This document shows positions 1 to 7,860 of a stretch of 33,251 nucleotides of DNA, in pieces. How positions within the stretch are numbered: the first letter of the stretch is position 1; each line of letters opens with the position of its first letter. Source of the stretch: Bacillota bacterium. GTDB lineage: Bacteria > Bacillota > UBA994 > PWPR01. The stretch covers positions 1-33,251 of the forward strand of contig JANQLZ010000097.1 of NCBI GenBank assembly GCA_028280325.1. Reading direction: 5' to 3'. A model generated the notes under the pieces. It ran no database searches. It worked only from the letters and a program-made list of their open reading frames with translations, and was not told the DNA's origin. A program made the position numbers and the translations under genes.

Positions 1-19
1 AAAATGACTACTTATTGGA

Positions 20-138
20 GGTTGTTGAAAATGTTTGCTGTCAAGGCGCTAGGTTCTGCGCAAAAGGAGGCTATACGAGGTAGTATGCCGAGTGCGCAAA
101 GAGGCGTATAACGCAGAGAGCGGACTTTTTCAGCAATC
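20..138. repeat. ~120-bp palindromic repeat, copy 1
   Basis: The ends pair (GGTTGTTGAAAA at 20-31 against TTTTTCAGCAATC at 126-138). The centre carries ATACGAGGTAGTAT at 73-86, flanked by TCAAGGCG at 41-48 and GGCGTATAACGCAGA at 103-117. The same three blocks, at nearly the same spacing and in reverse orientation, occur at 19489-19609, while the paired arms between them differ in sequence. This is a dispersed, structured repeat family. Whether it is a MITE-like element, a transcription terminator or an RNA is open. Confidence 0.6.
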
Positions 139-339
139 GCGGACGGTTCTTTTTGTTGCAGATATAACGTTTTTATCGCTATTAAACCATGGTGCGAAGT
201 AAACCCACTACTGGGTTACTGCCTGACCCTCTGGGTATTGTATTCAAATGTAGGGGCAGGTTTCCAGGCCTGCCCGTTTCCATGTATATAAGGTAACAAT
301 TTGCCTAACCCACACGGGCGGCTTGGAAACCGCATTTTC

Positions 340-473
340 CAGAAACAACGGCACAACAACAGCCAAACTATTGCCCAACAATCGTTTCAGCAATTGTTCA
401 AACAATCGTTCATGCAATTGTTCCAGCAACTGTTCAAGCTATCGTTCCAACAATCGCTCAACAATCGTTCAAG
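340..473 (-). repeat. 12-bp-period minisatellite, array A
   Basis: About nine degenerate units of CAATYGTTCMAR on the plus strand (GAACRATTG core on minus). The array begins directly at the stop codon of the minus-strand S-layer gene. On the minus strand the far end reads TTTGGCTGTTGTT followed by TTTCTGG, which is also found at the far end of array C (20103-20223). Unit lengths vary between 11 and 12 bp. Confidence 0.6.
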
Positions 474-1796
474 CTATTGCTTTTCCATTATCTCTATCAC
501 AAAAACCCCATCGCCGATTGGTTTCCAGGAGGCATACCTGCCGTTATAGCTCTGATAGGTTGTCAAACCTCCCTGACCGCTTGTCAGGTATCGCACAATA
601 TTGCTTATCAGTATATCCCCATCAGCACCAAACAGATAACTAAAACAATCCTCAAGCACTGTCAGGTGATTGTCCAGAATATCCTGTTCAAAGCCATTTC
701 CCCACGATATAAGCAGGTAGGGATTGTACTTGCTGTTATGCTGTTGCTTGCGGAAGTCAGTAGAGTATCTGCTGATATTTTCAGGCGATATGGTAAATGT
801 CAGGTACATAGTTAACGGAAGTGTTTTAATGTAGCTTTCCTGTGATGAGGAGTTGCGCAGAGCCAAATAATCATCTTCAGTGTTGTAAAATTCTAATCCC
901 AGTACTGCGTTTTCCGGATTATAGGTGAGTTGAATATATCCATCAGAGTTCTTAATCCCTTTCTGCAGCACCTGAATCAAATGAAGCACATCATGCAGGG
1001 GCTCATTGTTAACAAGAGGGGGATAGTATCTTCTGCTTTCTTCATCTTGGTCCAGATTGTTAAGGATAACGAAGGGCACTCCCTGGGGTGTAAACGGCTC
1101 CAGGCGATCGAAATCATAAAGCTTTATCAGCATAGCAGCAGCCTCGCCTCTATTGACCGCAAGCTGTGGTTTTAAGGTATTATCACCATAGCCACTCATT
1201 ATCCCCAAACTAAGGGCATCTAAAATGGCGGTACTGTAGGCGTAGCTGGCAGGGACATCAGTTACCAGGGGCCTGAGATAATAATGCAGCATTCGATCTG
1301 CGTACAAGCCAAAATATTGGGCGGCCCGATTTAATATATAAGCGGCCTCACCTCGACTGATGTTTAACCGATAATCGTTTCGGTACAGATATTTGTCGCT
1401 ATTTTGCTGATAAGGTAATAATCTAAAGGCAACTGCCTCCATGATATTTTTTTTGGCCCAGTATGTATCCGGCAAATACAGTGAGTTATAAACCTGATCA
1501 AACTCTTCTTCCCAGGCTAGTGAGGGGCCAAGTTCAGCCTCGTTAATAATCGCCTCATACTCCTGCCTTCCTAGTTGGTCCTCTATCAGGCGCATAACCA
1601 TGCAGATAAACTCATCTCTCTTGACCGGATTATCAGGTCGATACGTTTGATCACTATAGCCACTGATGATATCTGCTTGAGCCAGTGTTTCAATATCATC
1701 CTTAGCCCAATGATTATTCAGGTCATTAAAGGCAGAACCTTTAACCGGTATTATCATGATTAACAGAAGAAATAACAGCGAAGTCCTTTTCAGCAT
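474..1796 (-). CDS. S-layer homology (SLH) domain protein
   Basis: A 440-aa secreted protein. Residues 1-22 form a signal peptide (KR followed by a leucine/isoleucine-rich core). SLH modules follow at about 23-85 (NHWAKDDIETLAQADIISGYSD, cut here in description to its HWAKDDI and GYSD cores), 120-175 (YWAKKNI, ISRGEAAYIL) and 185-235 (YAYSTAILDAL, GIMSGYGD, VNRGEAAAML). SLH modules bind secondary cell-wall polymers, so the protein is expected on the cell or spore surface. The C-terminal ~200 residues match no family I recognise. The ATG start has an AGAGGAG ribosome site 6 bp upstream. A minisatellite starts at the stop codon. It diverges from the amide-ligase cluster. Confidence 0.85.
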   Translation of the reverse strand: MLKRTSLLFLLLIMIIPVKGSAFNDLNNHWAKDDIETLAQADIISGYSDQTYRPDNPVKRDEFICMVMRLIEDQLGRQEYEAIINEAELGPSLAWEEEFDQVYNSLYLPDTYWAKKNIMEAVAFRLLPYQQNSDKYLYRNDYRLNISRGEAAYILNRAAQYFGLYADRMLHYYLRPLVTDVPASYAYSTAILDALSLGIMSGYGDNTLKPQLAVNRGEAAAMLIKLYDFDRLEPFTPQGVPFVILNNLDQDEESRRYYPPLVNNEPLHDVLHLIQVLQKGIKNSDGYIQLTYNPENAVLGLEFYNTEDDYLALRNSSSQESYIKTLPLTMYLTFTISPENISRYSTDFRKQQHNSKYNPYLLISWGNGFEQDILDNHLTVLEDCFSYLFGADGDILISNIVRYLTSGQGGLTTYQSYNGRYASWKPIGDGVFVIEIMEKQ

Positions 1797-1815
1797 AATT
1801 GCTCCTCTTTTTTAC

Positions 1816-1843
1816 ATTATCAAAGTAACACATCAAACGGCAA
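1816..1843 (-). promoter_or_regulatory. Probable sigma-A promoter of the S-layer gene
   Basis: On the minus strand a -35 of TTGCCG (1838-1843), a 16-bp spacer and a -10 of GATAAT (1816-1821) lie about 20 bp ahead of the start codon at 1796. Confidence 0.45.
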
Positions 1844-2150
1844 TCGACTTTTACATATGGTGTAATTATATCATAAAATGCTACTGAAATTATCTTAAAT
1901 AAATGATCAGTAAAAGCTTTTGTTGCTGTAGGCTGCCCATTATGTGATTTTCACATCATTAAAAACTGTGTCCTGAAAACACCATACAGTCAAGTCATTT
2001 TTTTGATGCATTACAATTTATTATAAGTGTTTTTCAATGTCCTGAGATTGTCTGTAAATGTTGATATTATTGGAGAAAAAAGAGGCTCGTATATTTTAGT
2101 TGTGGGGGCTGTTTATGAGGGTGGAATTGTTCCCCTTTTGTAAATACCAA

Positions 2151-2159
2151 CATATTATA
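2151..2159 (+). promoter_or_regulatory. Possible sigma-K -10 element of the amide-ligase cluster
   Basis: CATATTATA fits the sigma-K -10 consensus CATAnnnTA exactly and lies 41 bp ahead of the GTG start at 2201, leaving a short leader. No clear AC-type -35 is visible at the expected 16-17 bp distance, so the call rests on the -10 and on the spore context of the genes. Confidence 0.35.
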
Positions 2160-2200
2160 TTCCAGAAAAGAGCAGTTTAATGCCAGACTGAGGTGAAACT

Positions 2201-3607
2201 GTGAAACAGTCAAAGTTACCAATATATCAACTACAAGAAATTGAGTCCGAAGATCTGATTTTTGTCCCCAGCAATATACTAGTTAAACAATGGGGTTTAA
2301 AATCAGCCCAAGCAATTGATATTAAGTCAGGTACCTGTATCTGTACGGCTCAAGCCCGCTTATCAGATGCCAGCAATGAAAGAATTATTAAAGTGAGTAA
2401 GCGTGTTTTAAAGCAACTGAGTATTCCTGCTGACCAGAGTGTACGAGTCCATTTTGACAAATCGTTAAACCAGATAAGTATCGGGCCTATTATTGGTCTT
2501 TATGCCATTAAAGTTCAAAACAGCTCCTCGAAACCTTTTGGTGAAATCACAGGTTTTCTGCAGGAGCTGCAGCTTGCAGGATTAAACAAGGGTGCAGTAG
2601 TTTATGTTTTTTGTCCGCAAAAATTAGAAGCTGGAGCCAAAACTTTAGTCGGATATTCCTATAGATTTAAAATCAGAAGGTGGGTAAAACGGAGATTTCC
2701 AATTCCTGACGTCGTCTATGACCGTGTTCTAAGCCGTAAAATGGAACGAAAATCAGACGTTAAGTCGACAAGAAAGTTTTTGACCCAATTACCTGGGCTT
2801 CATTATTTTAATAGAGGCTATTTAGATAAATGGGAGGTTTACAAACACCTGGTTAAAGACTACTCGCTGCGGCCGTTAATCCCTGAAACAAGATTATGTA
2901 CCGATATCACAGATGTTGTACATATGCTTGATAGGTATCATCAGGTATATATTAAGCCAGCAAATAGTAGCCACGGTTTAGGAATATGCTGGGTAAGCAA
3001 AGGCAGAGGTGGTTACTACGGCCATTTTATTAATTGGCATGGCGAAGAAAGAGCCTGGTATGTCAAGAACACCAGTGAGCTTGCAGCTCTGATATCCAGA
3101 ATTACCAGGCGCCGCAAATATATTGTTCAACAAGGATTAAAATTAGCGTATAAAAATAAAAAGCCAACAGACATAAGGGTTTTAATGCAAAAGAACAGTG
3201 AGGGACTTTGGAGATTCACAACATTTATTGCTCGGGTAGCAGCTGATGGAAGCAGAGTCAGTAACTTTGAGCATGGTGGTTCCTTGACATCAGTTTACAG
3301 ATTATTAAAGAACTCTAGCAAAGCTAACAAAATATCCTACAGAATGCAAAGAGCTTTTCTAATAACTTTTGCTAAAAATGTTTGTAAGCAGTTAGAAAAT
3401 TCAATGCAGGTTGACTTTGCAGAATTAGGTTTAGATATGGCTTTAGATGTACAAGGACGCTTATGGCTGATAGAGGTCAATTCTCGCCCGGCCAGAGACT
3501 TAAGTGATCATCAAAGACTCCCCCAAAATGCACGATTATCTGTAAGAAGAGTAATTGATTATGCAGGGTGGCTTTCAGGTTTTACCGCTAAACCAGGGGG
3601 TGAGTAG
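2201..3607 (+). CDS. YheC/YheD-family ATP-grasp protein 1
   Basis: A 468-aa predicted ATP-dependent carboxylate-amine ligase of the spore-associated YheC/YheD family. Residues 1-95 form an N-terminal domain ending in the family signature IGPIIGLY. An inter-domain motif PDVVYDRV is at 170-176. The ATP-grasp fold covers about 205-445: nucleotide lysine K252 (IKPANSSHGLG), QQG at 310-312, DIR at 324-326, LDMALD at 411-416 and the Mg-binding EVNSRP at 425-430. GTG start, with GAGGTG 5 bp upstream. First gene of the cluster; the split ligase gene begins at the very next base. Substrates are unknown. Family members are linked to the spore coat, so synthesis or modification of a spore component is inferred. 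Confidence 0.85.
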   Translation: MKQSKLPIYQLQEIESEDLIFVPSNILVKQWGLKSAQAIDIKSGTCICTAQARLSDASNERIIKVSKRVLKQLSIPADQSVRVHFDKSLNQISIGPIIGLYAIKVQNSSSKPFGEITGFLQELQLAGLNKGAVVYVFCPQKLEAGAKTLVGYSYRFKIRRWVKRRFPIPDVVYDRVLSRKMERKSDVKSTRKFLTQLPGLHYFNRGYLDKWEVYKHLVKDYSLRPLIPETRLCTDITDVVHMLDRYHQVYIKPANSSHGLGICWVSKGRGGYYGHFINWHGEERAWYVKNTSELAALISRITRRRKYIVQQGLKLAYKNKKPTDIRVLMQKNSEGLWRFTTFIARVAADGSRVSNFEHGGSLTSVYRLLKNSSKANKISYRMQRAFLITFAKNVCKQLENSMQVDFAELGLDMALDVQGRLWLIEVNSRPARDLSDHQRLPQNARLSVRRVIDYAGWLSGFTAKPGGE

Positions 3608-4528
3608 ATGAGAGTCGCCGTCACGGGCAGCTCTAAAGCAACTGTAAATGAATTGCGGAAATTAATACCTGGTATAGCACAGCAAAACGATTCTAGTGCA
3701 CACATAATAATCAATTTCTCCACGGAAGAGACAGCAAAAGGCAGTTATTATACTTTTAATGAGAATTTAAGTGTTCTTAACAATGATGAAAAAGTGGAAA
3801 ATCTTTTAAGCTCTGAGAATATAAATATTATTAAAAGCACCTCCCATAAATATCGGTGGAAAACAAAGTATCGGGTAGAGATATTTGATCTACAGGTACT
3901 GAGAGTATTAGCACGATATTCTCGAAATAAAAACTTTGTTTCAATCAAGAATATCACTTCAAAATCTGCCAAGCAGGTTTGTGATATAGCAGTCAATACT
4001 CTTTACACTTTGGGACTTGACTTCGGTATTGTAACCGTTTGTATTGCCGAAAACGACAAGAAATTTGTGCAATCCATTAATAATGGCGAGAAGCTTACGT
4101 CCAGATCATTGGAGTTATGGAGCAAGTGGCTGAGAAAACAAATGAGGCTTTGGTCTAAAGAGGTTAAATTTATTTTTCAACCTACTGCAGAGAGCTGGCA
4201 GCCATTAAAACTTGGTGCTGATCCGGAGTTTCTGTTATACGATAGATTTTCTAGAAAATGGTTGATCGCTTCTGATTATTTCCCAAAAAGCGGTCCAGTA
4301 GGCACGGATGCCAGAGCTATCTATTACCCGCGCCACGGCTATCCGTTGGCAGAGCTCAGGCCTAATCCAGCCCGAGAGCCACGGCAGCTGGTAGAGAATC
4401 TGCGACGCGCTATGCAAACTGGCATCCAGTATATTCCTTGCCATAATGTAGCCTGGATCGCCGGAAGTTGCCCGTTAAAAGGATTCCCTAAGTTAATATT
4501 GTGCAAATCGGATTATACTTTTTTATAA
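3608..4528 (+). CDS. COOH-NH2 ligase, N-terminal part (interrupted gene)
   Basis: First 291 codons of a phiEco32-type COOH-NH2 ligase (glutamine-synthetase-like fold), followed by 15 codons read from the inserted element to a chance stop. Visible motifs are LGLDFG at 136-140, GADPEF at 203-208 (metal/ATP site) and AELRPNPA at 248-255. The family's GGHxHF motif is missing here and sits in the other half at 9691-10212, in the same frame. Start ATG follows the previous stop directly, with GGGGGTGA as ribosome site. Without excision the product lacks a third of the catalytic domain and should be inactive. No other lesion is seen, which argues against old decay. Confidence 0.85.
   Translation: MRVAVTGSSKATVNELRKLIPGIAQQNDSSAHIIINFSTEETAKGSYYTFNENLSVLNNDEKVENLLSSENINIIKSTSHKYRWKTKYRVEIFDLQVLRVLARYSRNKNFVSIKNITSKSAKQVCDIAVNTLYTLGLDFGIVTVCIAENDKKFVQSINNGEKLTSRSLELWSKWLRKQMRLWSKEVKFIFQPTAESWQPLKLGADPEFLLYDRFSRKWLIASDYFPKSGPVGTDARAIYYPRHGYPLAELRPNPAREPRQLVENLRRAMQTGIQYIPCHNVAWIAGSCPLKGFPKLILCKSDYTFL
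4477..4490 (+). repeat. Left attachment-site core (direct repeat)
   Basis: AAAAGGATTCCCTA, identical to 9687-9700. On the element side it is followed at 4493-4507 by a 15-bp arm that pairs, 12 of 15 positions, with the arm at 9672-9686 on the element side of the other end. The core plus the two inner arms forms a 46-bp attP-like site in the predicted circle. Confidence 0.8.
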
Positions 4529-6027
4529 TGTATTTGGATCTCTTCATTAAACTTATCAACGGTAATTCTGTCAATAATACCGGCCAGAATTCTTTGCTTG
4601 TCATATTCAGTCAGGCTGTCATTTTGGAGTTGATCTGAGATATTGGATATTCTGTTAAGCAGCTCTGATTCATCTGTCTGAAAGCTCTCAAGACGTTCCT
4701 CGATCTGGGTCAGCTCTTGCTGTAAATCACTTTTTTCCTGCAAAAGCTCTGCTTTGTATGTTTTCAGCTGTTCTATATTGATGACTCCAGCTTCAAAGGC
4801 CGCCATTTGTCTGTCGAACCTGCTGTTGAAAGTCTCTAACAATAAACGAACCCGCTGCGCCGATTTCTCAGCTTTTGACCTTGACCCAATCACAGCACTA
4901 AGCTTGCCTGCTGGATTACCACTCTCAAAAACAGGTATTAAGCTGTTATATATTAATGCCTCCAATTCCTGATAAGGCAGACTGTTTTTTCGGCAACAGG
5001 CCTGCTGGTTTTTATTTGTACATCTTAAATAGCGGTAGTAGGTGCCATTTTTACGTTTGGTAGAGGATATAACCATCACCCTTCCACAGTAGGCACACTT
5101 AACAAGCCCTCTTAACATATACTCATGCTTTTCTCCTTTACGCCTGTTTCGGCGTCTGGCCATCAGTTCCTGGGCCTCGTGATAGATATATTTGCTAATG
5201 ATCGGAGGGTGATTACCATGTAGAATTTTTTCTTCTTCATTTACGGGCTTCCATCTATAGATGCCGATATAGGCATCATTCTTGAGCATGTAGCCGATAG
5301 CATGCGGGGACCACTTTAACGCTCTTTTTCTACCGGCCAGGTGGATCTTCTTTTTTGCTTTTGAGGCTTGGGTTTTGATAACCTCTCCGAACCTATATTT
5401 GGCAGCCTTAGATGTCATGTAGGTATGGATCTTATCCAGGCCATAACCCAACTCAACGTACATCTGATAAACAAAACGTACTACTTCGGCCTGTTCCTCA
5501 TTGATGACATACTTGTTTGTTTCGGGGTCAATATCATAGCCAAACGGAACTCTTCCCAATACAATTCCTGACCCTGCAGCCTGCGACATACCTTTGGTGA
5601 CCTCAACACTGAGATTTAAGGAATAAAATTCAGCAAAAAGCTCCATGATACCCTCCATCATTACCCCATAGGGGTCATCTCCAAAGTTCTCAGTAATAGA
5701 GATAACTTCGATTCCACATTCCTGGCGCAGCAGAGTTTTATAAACCGCAGAGTCCAGTCTGTTGCGAGCGAAACGGTCTGTTTTATGCACTAATACAGCA
5801 TCGAAAGGCTTAGAATTTTGTTTTGCCTTAGAAATCATCAGTTGAAACTGGGGTCTGTCGGCAGTTTGGGCAGACTCTCCTGCATCTATGAAAATGTGTT
5901 CATCTGAAACAGAGTAAGAGTTTTTATAAGCGTATTCTTTAAGTAGTTTTTGTTGTGCAGGTATTGAAAGACCTTCATCAGCCTGAGCTGTGGTAGATAC
6001 TCGTATATAAAGAGCTGCTCGTTTCAT
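4513..6027 (-). CDS. Large serine recombinase (site-specific integrase/excisionase)
   Basis: A 504-aa member of the large serine recombinase family. The N-terminal resolvase domain (about 1-150) has catalytic Ser11 in YIRVS and the arginine-rich motif DRFARNR at 84-90. The recombinase domain covers about 155-290. A zinc ribbon has C311xxC314 and C336 plus C344/C345, and a coiled coil spans about 385-470. The length and order are normal for an intact enzyme. It cuts and rejoins DNA at attachment sites. Its stop lies 5 bp from the inner arm of the left junction, the usual place for an integrase gene beside attP. Start ATG is preceded by AAGGGGGTGAT. A hairpin terminator separates it from the upstream P60 gene, so it must have its own promoter. 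Confidence 0.95.
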   Translation of the reverse strand: MKRAALYIRVSTTAQADEGLSIPAQQKLLKEYAYKNSYSVSDEHIFIDAGESAQTADRPQFQLMISKAKQNSKPFDAVLVHKTDRFARNRLDSAVYKTLLRQECGIEVISITENFGDDPYGVMMEGIMELFAEFYSLNLSVEVTKGMSQAAGSGIVLGRVPFGYDIDPETNKYVINEEQAEVVRFVYQMYVELGYGLDKIHTYMTSKAAKYRFGEVIKTQASKAKKKIHLAGRKRALKWSPHAIGYMLKNDAYIGIYRWKPVNEEEKILHGNHPPIISKYIYHEAQELMARRRNRRKGEKHEYMLRGLVKCAYCGRVMVISSTKRKNGTYYRYLRCTNKNQQACCRKNSLPYQELEALIYNSLIPVFESGNPAGKLSAVIGSRSKAEKSAQRVRLLLETFNSRFDRQMAAFEAGVINIEQLKTYKAELLQEKSDLQQELTQIEERLESFQTDESELLNRISNISDQLQNDSLTEYDKQRILAGIIDRITVDKFNEEIQIHYKKV

Positions 6028-6077
6028 AATATCACCCCCTTACATATTTATGTCTTAAGCAGAGAGATCATAAATAA

Positions 6078-6097
6078 CCAGGGCAATCTCTGCCTGG
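6078..6097. promoter_or_regulatory. Inverted repeat ahead of the recombinase gene
   Basis: CCAGGGCA and TGCCTGG face each other across a 5-bp loop, between the P60 terminator and the recombinase start. Position suggests an operator for the recombinase, but a simple leader hairpin is equally possible. Confidence 0.35.
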
Positions 6098-6108
6098 CTA
6101 TTTAAACT

Positions 6109-6135
6109 AAAAAAACAGCCGAGAATTCTCGACTG
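6109..6135 (-). terminator. Intrinsic terminator of the element P60 gene
   Basis: Read on the minus strand, CAGTCGAG and CTCGGCTG pair around AATT and are followed by a run of at least seven T. It lies 5 bp after the P60 stop codon and insulates the recombinase from P60 transcription. Confidence 0.8.
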
Positions 6136-6140
6136 CTCTC

Positions 6141-6668
6141 TTATCTTCTAATTGGTTTCGCAATACGATATACACCAGCCAAATATCTTGAGCTTAAGTG
6201 TTTTCTGCTTAAGGTTTGAATGATAACGCCTCTTTTAGGCATAGCGTGAATCATTTTGTTATTACCAATATAAATACCTACATGAGATACTGTACCTGCT
6301 CTAACATGACTACCCATGTTCTTAAAATAAATAATATCACCAGGTCGGAGCTGGGATCTCCTGGTTACTCTTTTAGCCTTTGACGTTCTTGCTAAATAAG
6401 AGGCTTGTCCACGAGCTGTACGAGGTAATCTGCCTAAACCTGCATCATAAACACTTCTTTGAACAAAGCTAGAGCAGTCAAAACTTCTGGTATTATATGC
6501 TGATGACCCAAAAACGTAACGAACACCAAGGTAATCTCTTGCTTCGGCTACAATTCTCCTACCTCGGCTTCTGGATGATGCTGCGTTAACCTGCATCGGC
6601 AATACTGTCAGAATACATAGTGCTAACGCTAATGATACGATAAATAATTTCTTCCAGAACTGTTTCAT
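6141..6668 (-). CDS. NlpC/P60 cell-wall hydrolase, element copy
   Basis: A 175-aa secreted cysteine peptidase expected to cut peptidoglycan stem peptides. The signal peptide covers about 1-29 (KK, leucine/alanine core, VNA cleavage). The NlpC/P60 domain follows with Cys65 (FDCSSF), His129 (VSHVGIYIG) and His141 (IHAMP) as catalytic triad. It closely resembles the C-terminal domain of the protein at 14635-15600, but many serines there are arginine here, making it strongly basic (for example SRSRGRR near the mature N-terminus). AAAGGAG lies ahead of the ATG. Its promoter region is also shared with the paralog. Cargo of the inserted element. A duplication between element and neighbour is inferred. 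Confidence 0.9.
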   Translation of the reverse strand: MKQFWKKLFIVSLALALCILTVLPMQVNAASSRSRGRRIVAEARDYLGVRYVFGSSAYNTRSFDCSSFVQRSVYDAGLGRLPRTARGQASYLARTSKAKRVTRRSQLRPGDIIYFKNMGSHVRAGTVSHVGIYIGNNKMIHAMPKRGVIIQTLSRKHLSSRYLAGVYRIAKPIRR

Positions 6669-7194
6669 AATAATCTCCTTTCAAAAACGTCTCTTTTAAC
6701 TTAATAATAATATTCGACTTATCATTTAAACCAATAAAAGCTCTAGACGAACTAGAACTAGTATAAATGATTCTGATGGATAGCACAATGTAGGATTTAT
6801 TGTAGTAGAGCAATATGTTAGTAGCCTAACCAATCAAGAGCAAGGCTGTTGTTTAGTTGGAAATGTTGGAAAAGTAGTAGTGCCTAAGGGGGTAGGGCGT
6901 AGGCCAGTAAAAAAATGCAAGTGGACAGCAATTTTACTCATAGATTTATATGAGGGGTACATCGCATGAAACCAGATAATAAACCAGCTATCCTAAATTA
7001 GAGACAATGCACACAATAAAGATCAAATATGGTAATCTATTAGTAAGAGATTTACGTGATTAATTTTGCTTGTTCTTGGAAAAGTTGAGTAGTATCAAAT
7101 TACTTATTTAACCATGAGCTTAATGTTGTTTTAGCTTTTGGCAGTCGGTTACACAGCAGCTCAAATAAGCTTTATTATCGATAGAGGTATGTTA
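6669..7194. other. Intergenic region inside the element
   Basis: About 525 bp between the minus-strand P60 gene and the plus-strand membrane-anchored gene. Apart from the P60 promoter at 6760-6788 I see no gene, hairpin terminator or repeat. Confidence 0.5.
6760..6788 (-). promoter_or_regulatory. Sigma-A-type promoter of the element P60 gene
   Basis: On the minus strand: -35 TTGTGC (6783-6788), 17-bp spacer, -10 TATACT (6760-6765). The other P60 gene has the same arrangement (TTGTGT, 17 bp, TATAAT), with matching bases through the spacer (AGAATCATT ahead of the -10). Conservation between paralogs supports a real promoter. Confidence 0.65.
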
Positions 7195-7860
7195 ATGAAA
7201 AAAAAATTATTATATATTGCTATACTTCTTATAGTTGCAATCCTGGTAGTGGCTTCGCAGCTAAAAGGTTACGAGGCAACAAAACTTACTGATCAGGATC
7301 AAATACCTGACAGGGTTATCGACGTTTTGCAAGGTACGGCACTGGAGCGCGGCGTGTATTATTTTGCCGAGACCTTTACTGGTGAAAGTGCATATCTGGT
7401 GTTTTGCGGGGGACAGGAGTTTGCCGCCTGCTATGATGTTGAGATAACTGATTTGACATACAATTATTTAATAGACGAAGTGTCCGGCCCTCCGATTAAG
7501 CCGATATATGGTTTTTATAAAGTGGATTACCAAGAAAAAAAATCTGCTGTAGTTCATAACTATGGGCTGAAGACAGCATACCCGATCACCATTTATCAGA
7601 TTGATGGCCGAAAGAGCCAGCAAGACTGGCCGGTGCTTCCACCAGACAGTAATTTAGAGATACTTAAATGGTGGGGCTTAAATGCTAAAGAGCTTAATGA
7701 CGAACGGATTACCTTCGAAGTAATAGAAAGCAGAGAGCAGGCCCCTGAGTATTTTGATAATCTTAGGATAAACCCAATTAGTAAAATGCCGGGTGGTTGG
7801 AGGTATGATAATGTTCAATATTTTGTTTTTTCAGAAAAAACTCCTTTTACAACTCATTAG
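7195..7860 (+). CDS. Membrane-anchored or secreted protein of unknown function
   Basis: A 221-aa protein with an N-terminal KKK and one hydrophobic helix (about residues 5-22), either a signal anchor or signal peptide without a lipobox cysteine. The remainder is soluble, with aromatic-rich strands (VYYF, YLVFCGGQEFAACYD, IYGFYKVDY). I do not recognise the family. ATG at 7195 is preferred because AGAGG at 7183-7187 is correctly spaced; an in-frame ATG two codons earlier is too close to it. It is the only plus-strand cargo gene of the element. A truncated reading frame overlaps its end (7812-8060). Confidence 0.6.
   Translation: MKKKLLYIAILLIVAILVVASQLKGYEATKLTDQDQIPDRVIDVLQGTALERGVYYFAETFTGESAYLVFCGGQEFAACYDVEITDLTYNYLIDEVSGPPIKPIYGFYKVDYQEKKSAVVHNYGLKTAYPITIYQIDGRKSQQDWPVLPPDSNLEILKWWGLNAKELNDERITFEVIESREQAPEYFDNLRINPISKMPGGWRYDNVQYFVFSEKTPFTTH

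Larger units (their letters stand above)
1..473. other. Gene-free left edge filled with repeats
   Basis: No credible gene is seen here. The stretch holds a ~120-bp palindromic repeat (20-138), a short GC-rich hairpin (GGGCAGG at 254-260 pairing with CCTGCCC at 269-275) and a 12-bp-period minisatellite (340-473) that runs up to the stop codon of the minus-strand S-layer gene. Open frames across the minisatellite exist only because the repeat period is a multiple of three. Confidence 0.7.
1797..2200. other. Divergent intergenic region
   Basis: 404 bp between the S-layer gene (minus) and the ATP-grasp cluster (plus). It holds a sigma-A-like promoter for the S-layer gene and a sporulation-type -10 for the cluster, listed separately. 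No open frame with a ribosome site is seen. Confidence 0.6.

Noticed and set aside
340-473. CRISPR array
   Set aside because: Units are only about 12 bp, degenerate and directly adjacent; there are no spacers and no cas genes.
244-643. Open frames across the minisatellite near the left edge
   Set aside because: They exist on both strands only because the repeat period is near a multiple of three. No ribosome site or family resemblance.
4513-4528. Natural end of the ligase in the LILCKSDYTFL tail
   Set aside because: These codons are element sequence overlapping the recombinase gene; the family motif GGHVHF continues at 9691.
6045-6052. CATAAATA on the minus strand as a sporulation sigma -10 for the recombinase
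   Set aside because: It would place the transcript start within the ribosome binding site, 11 bp from the ATG.
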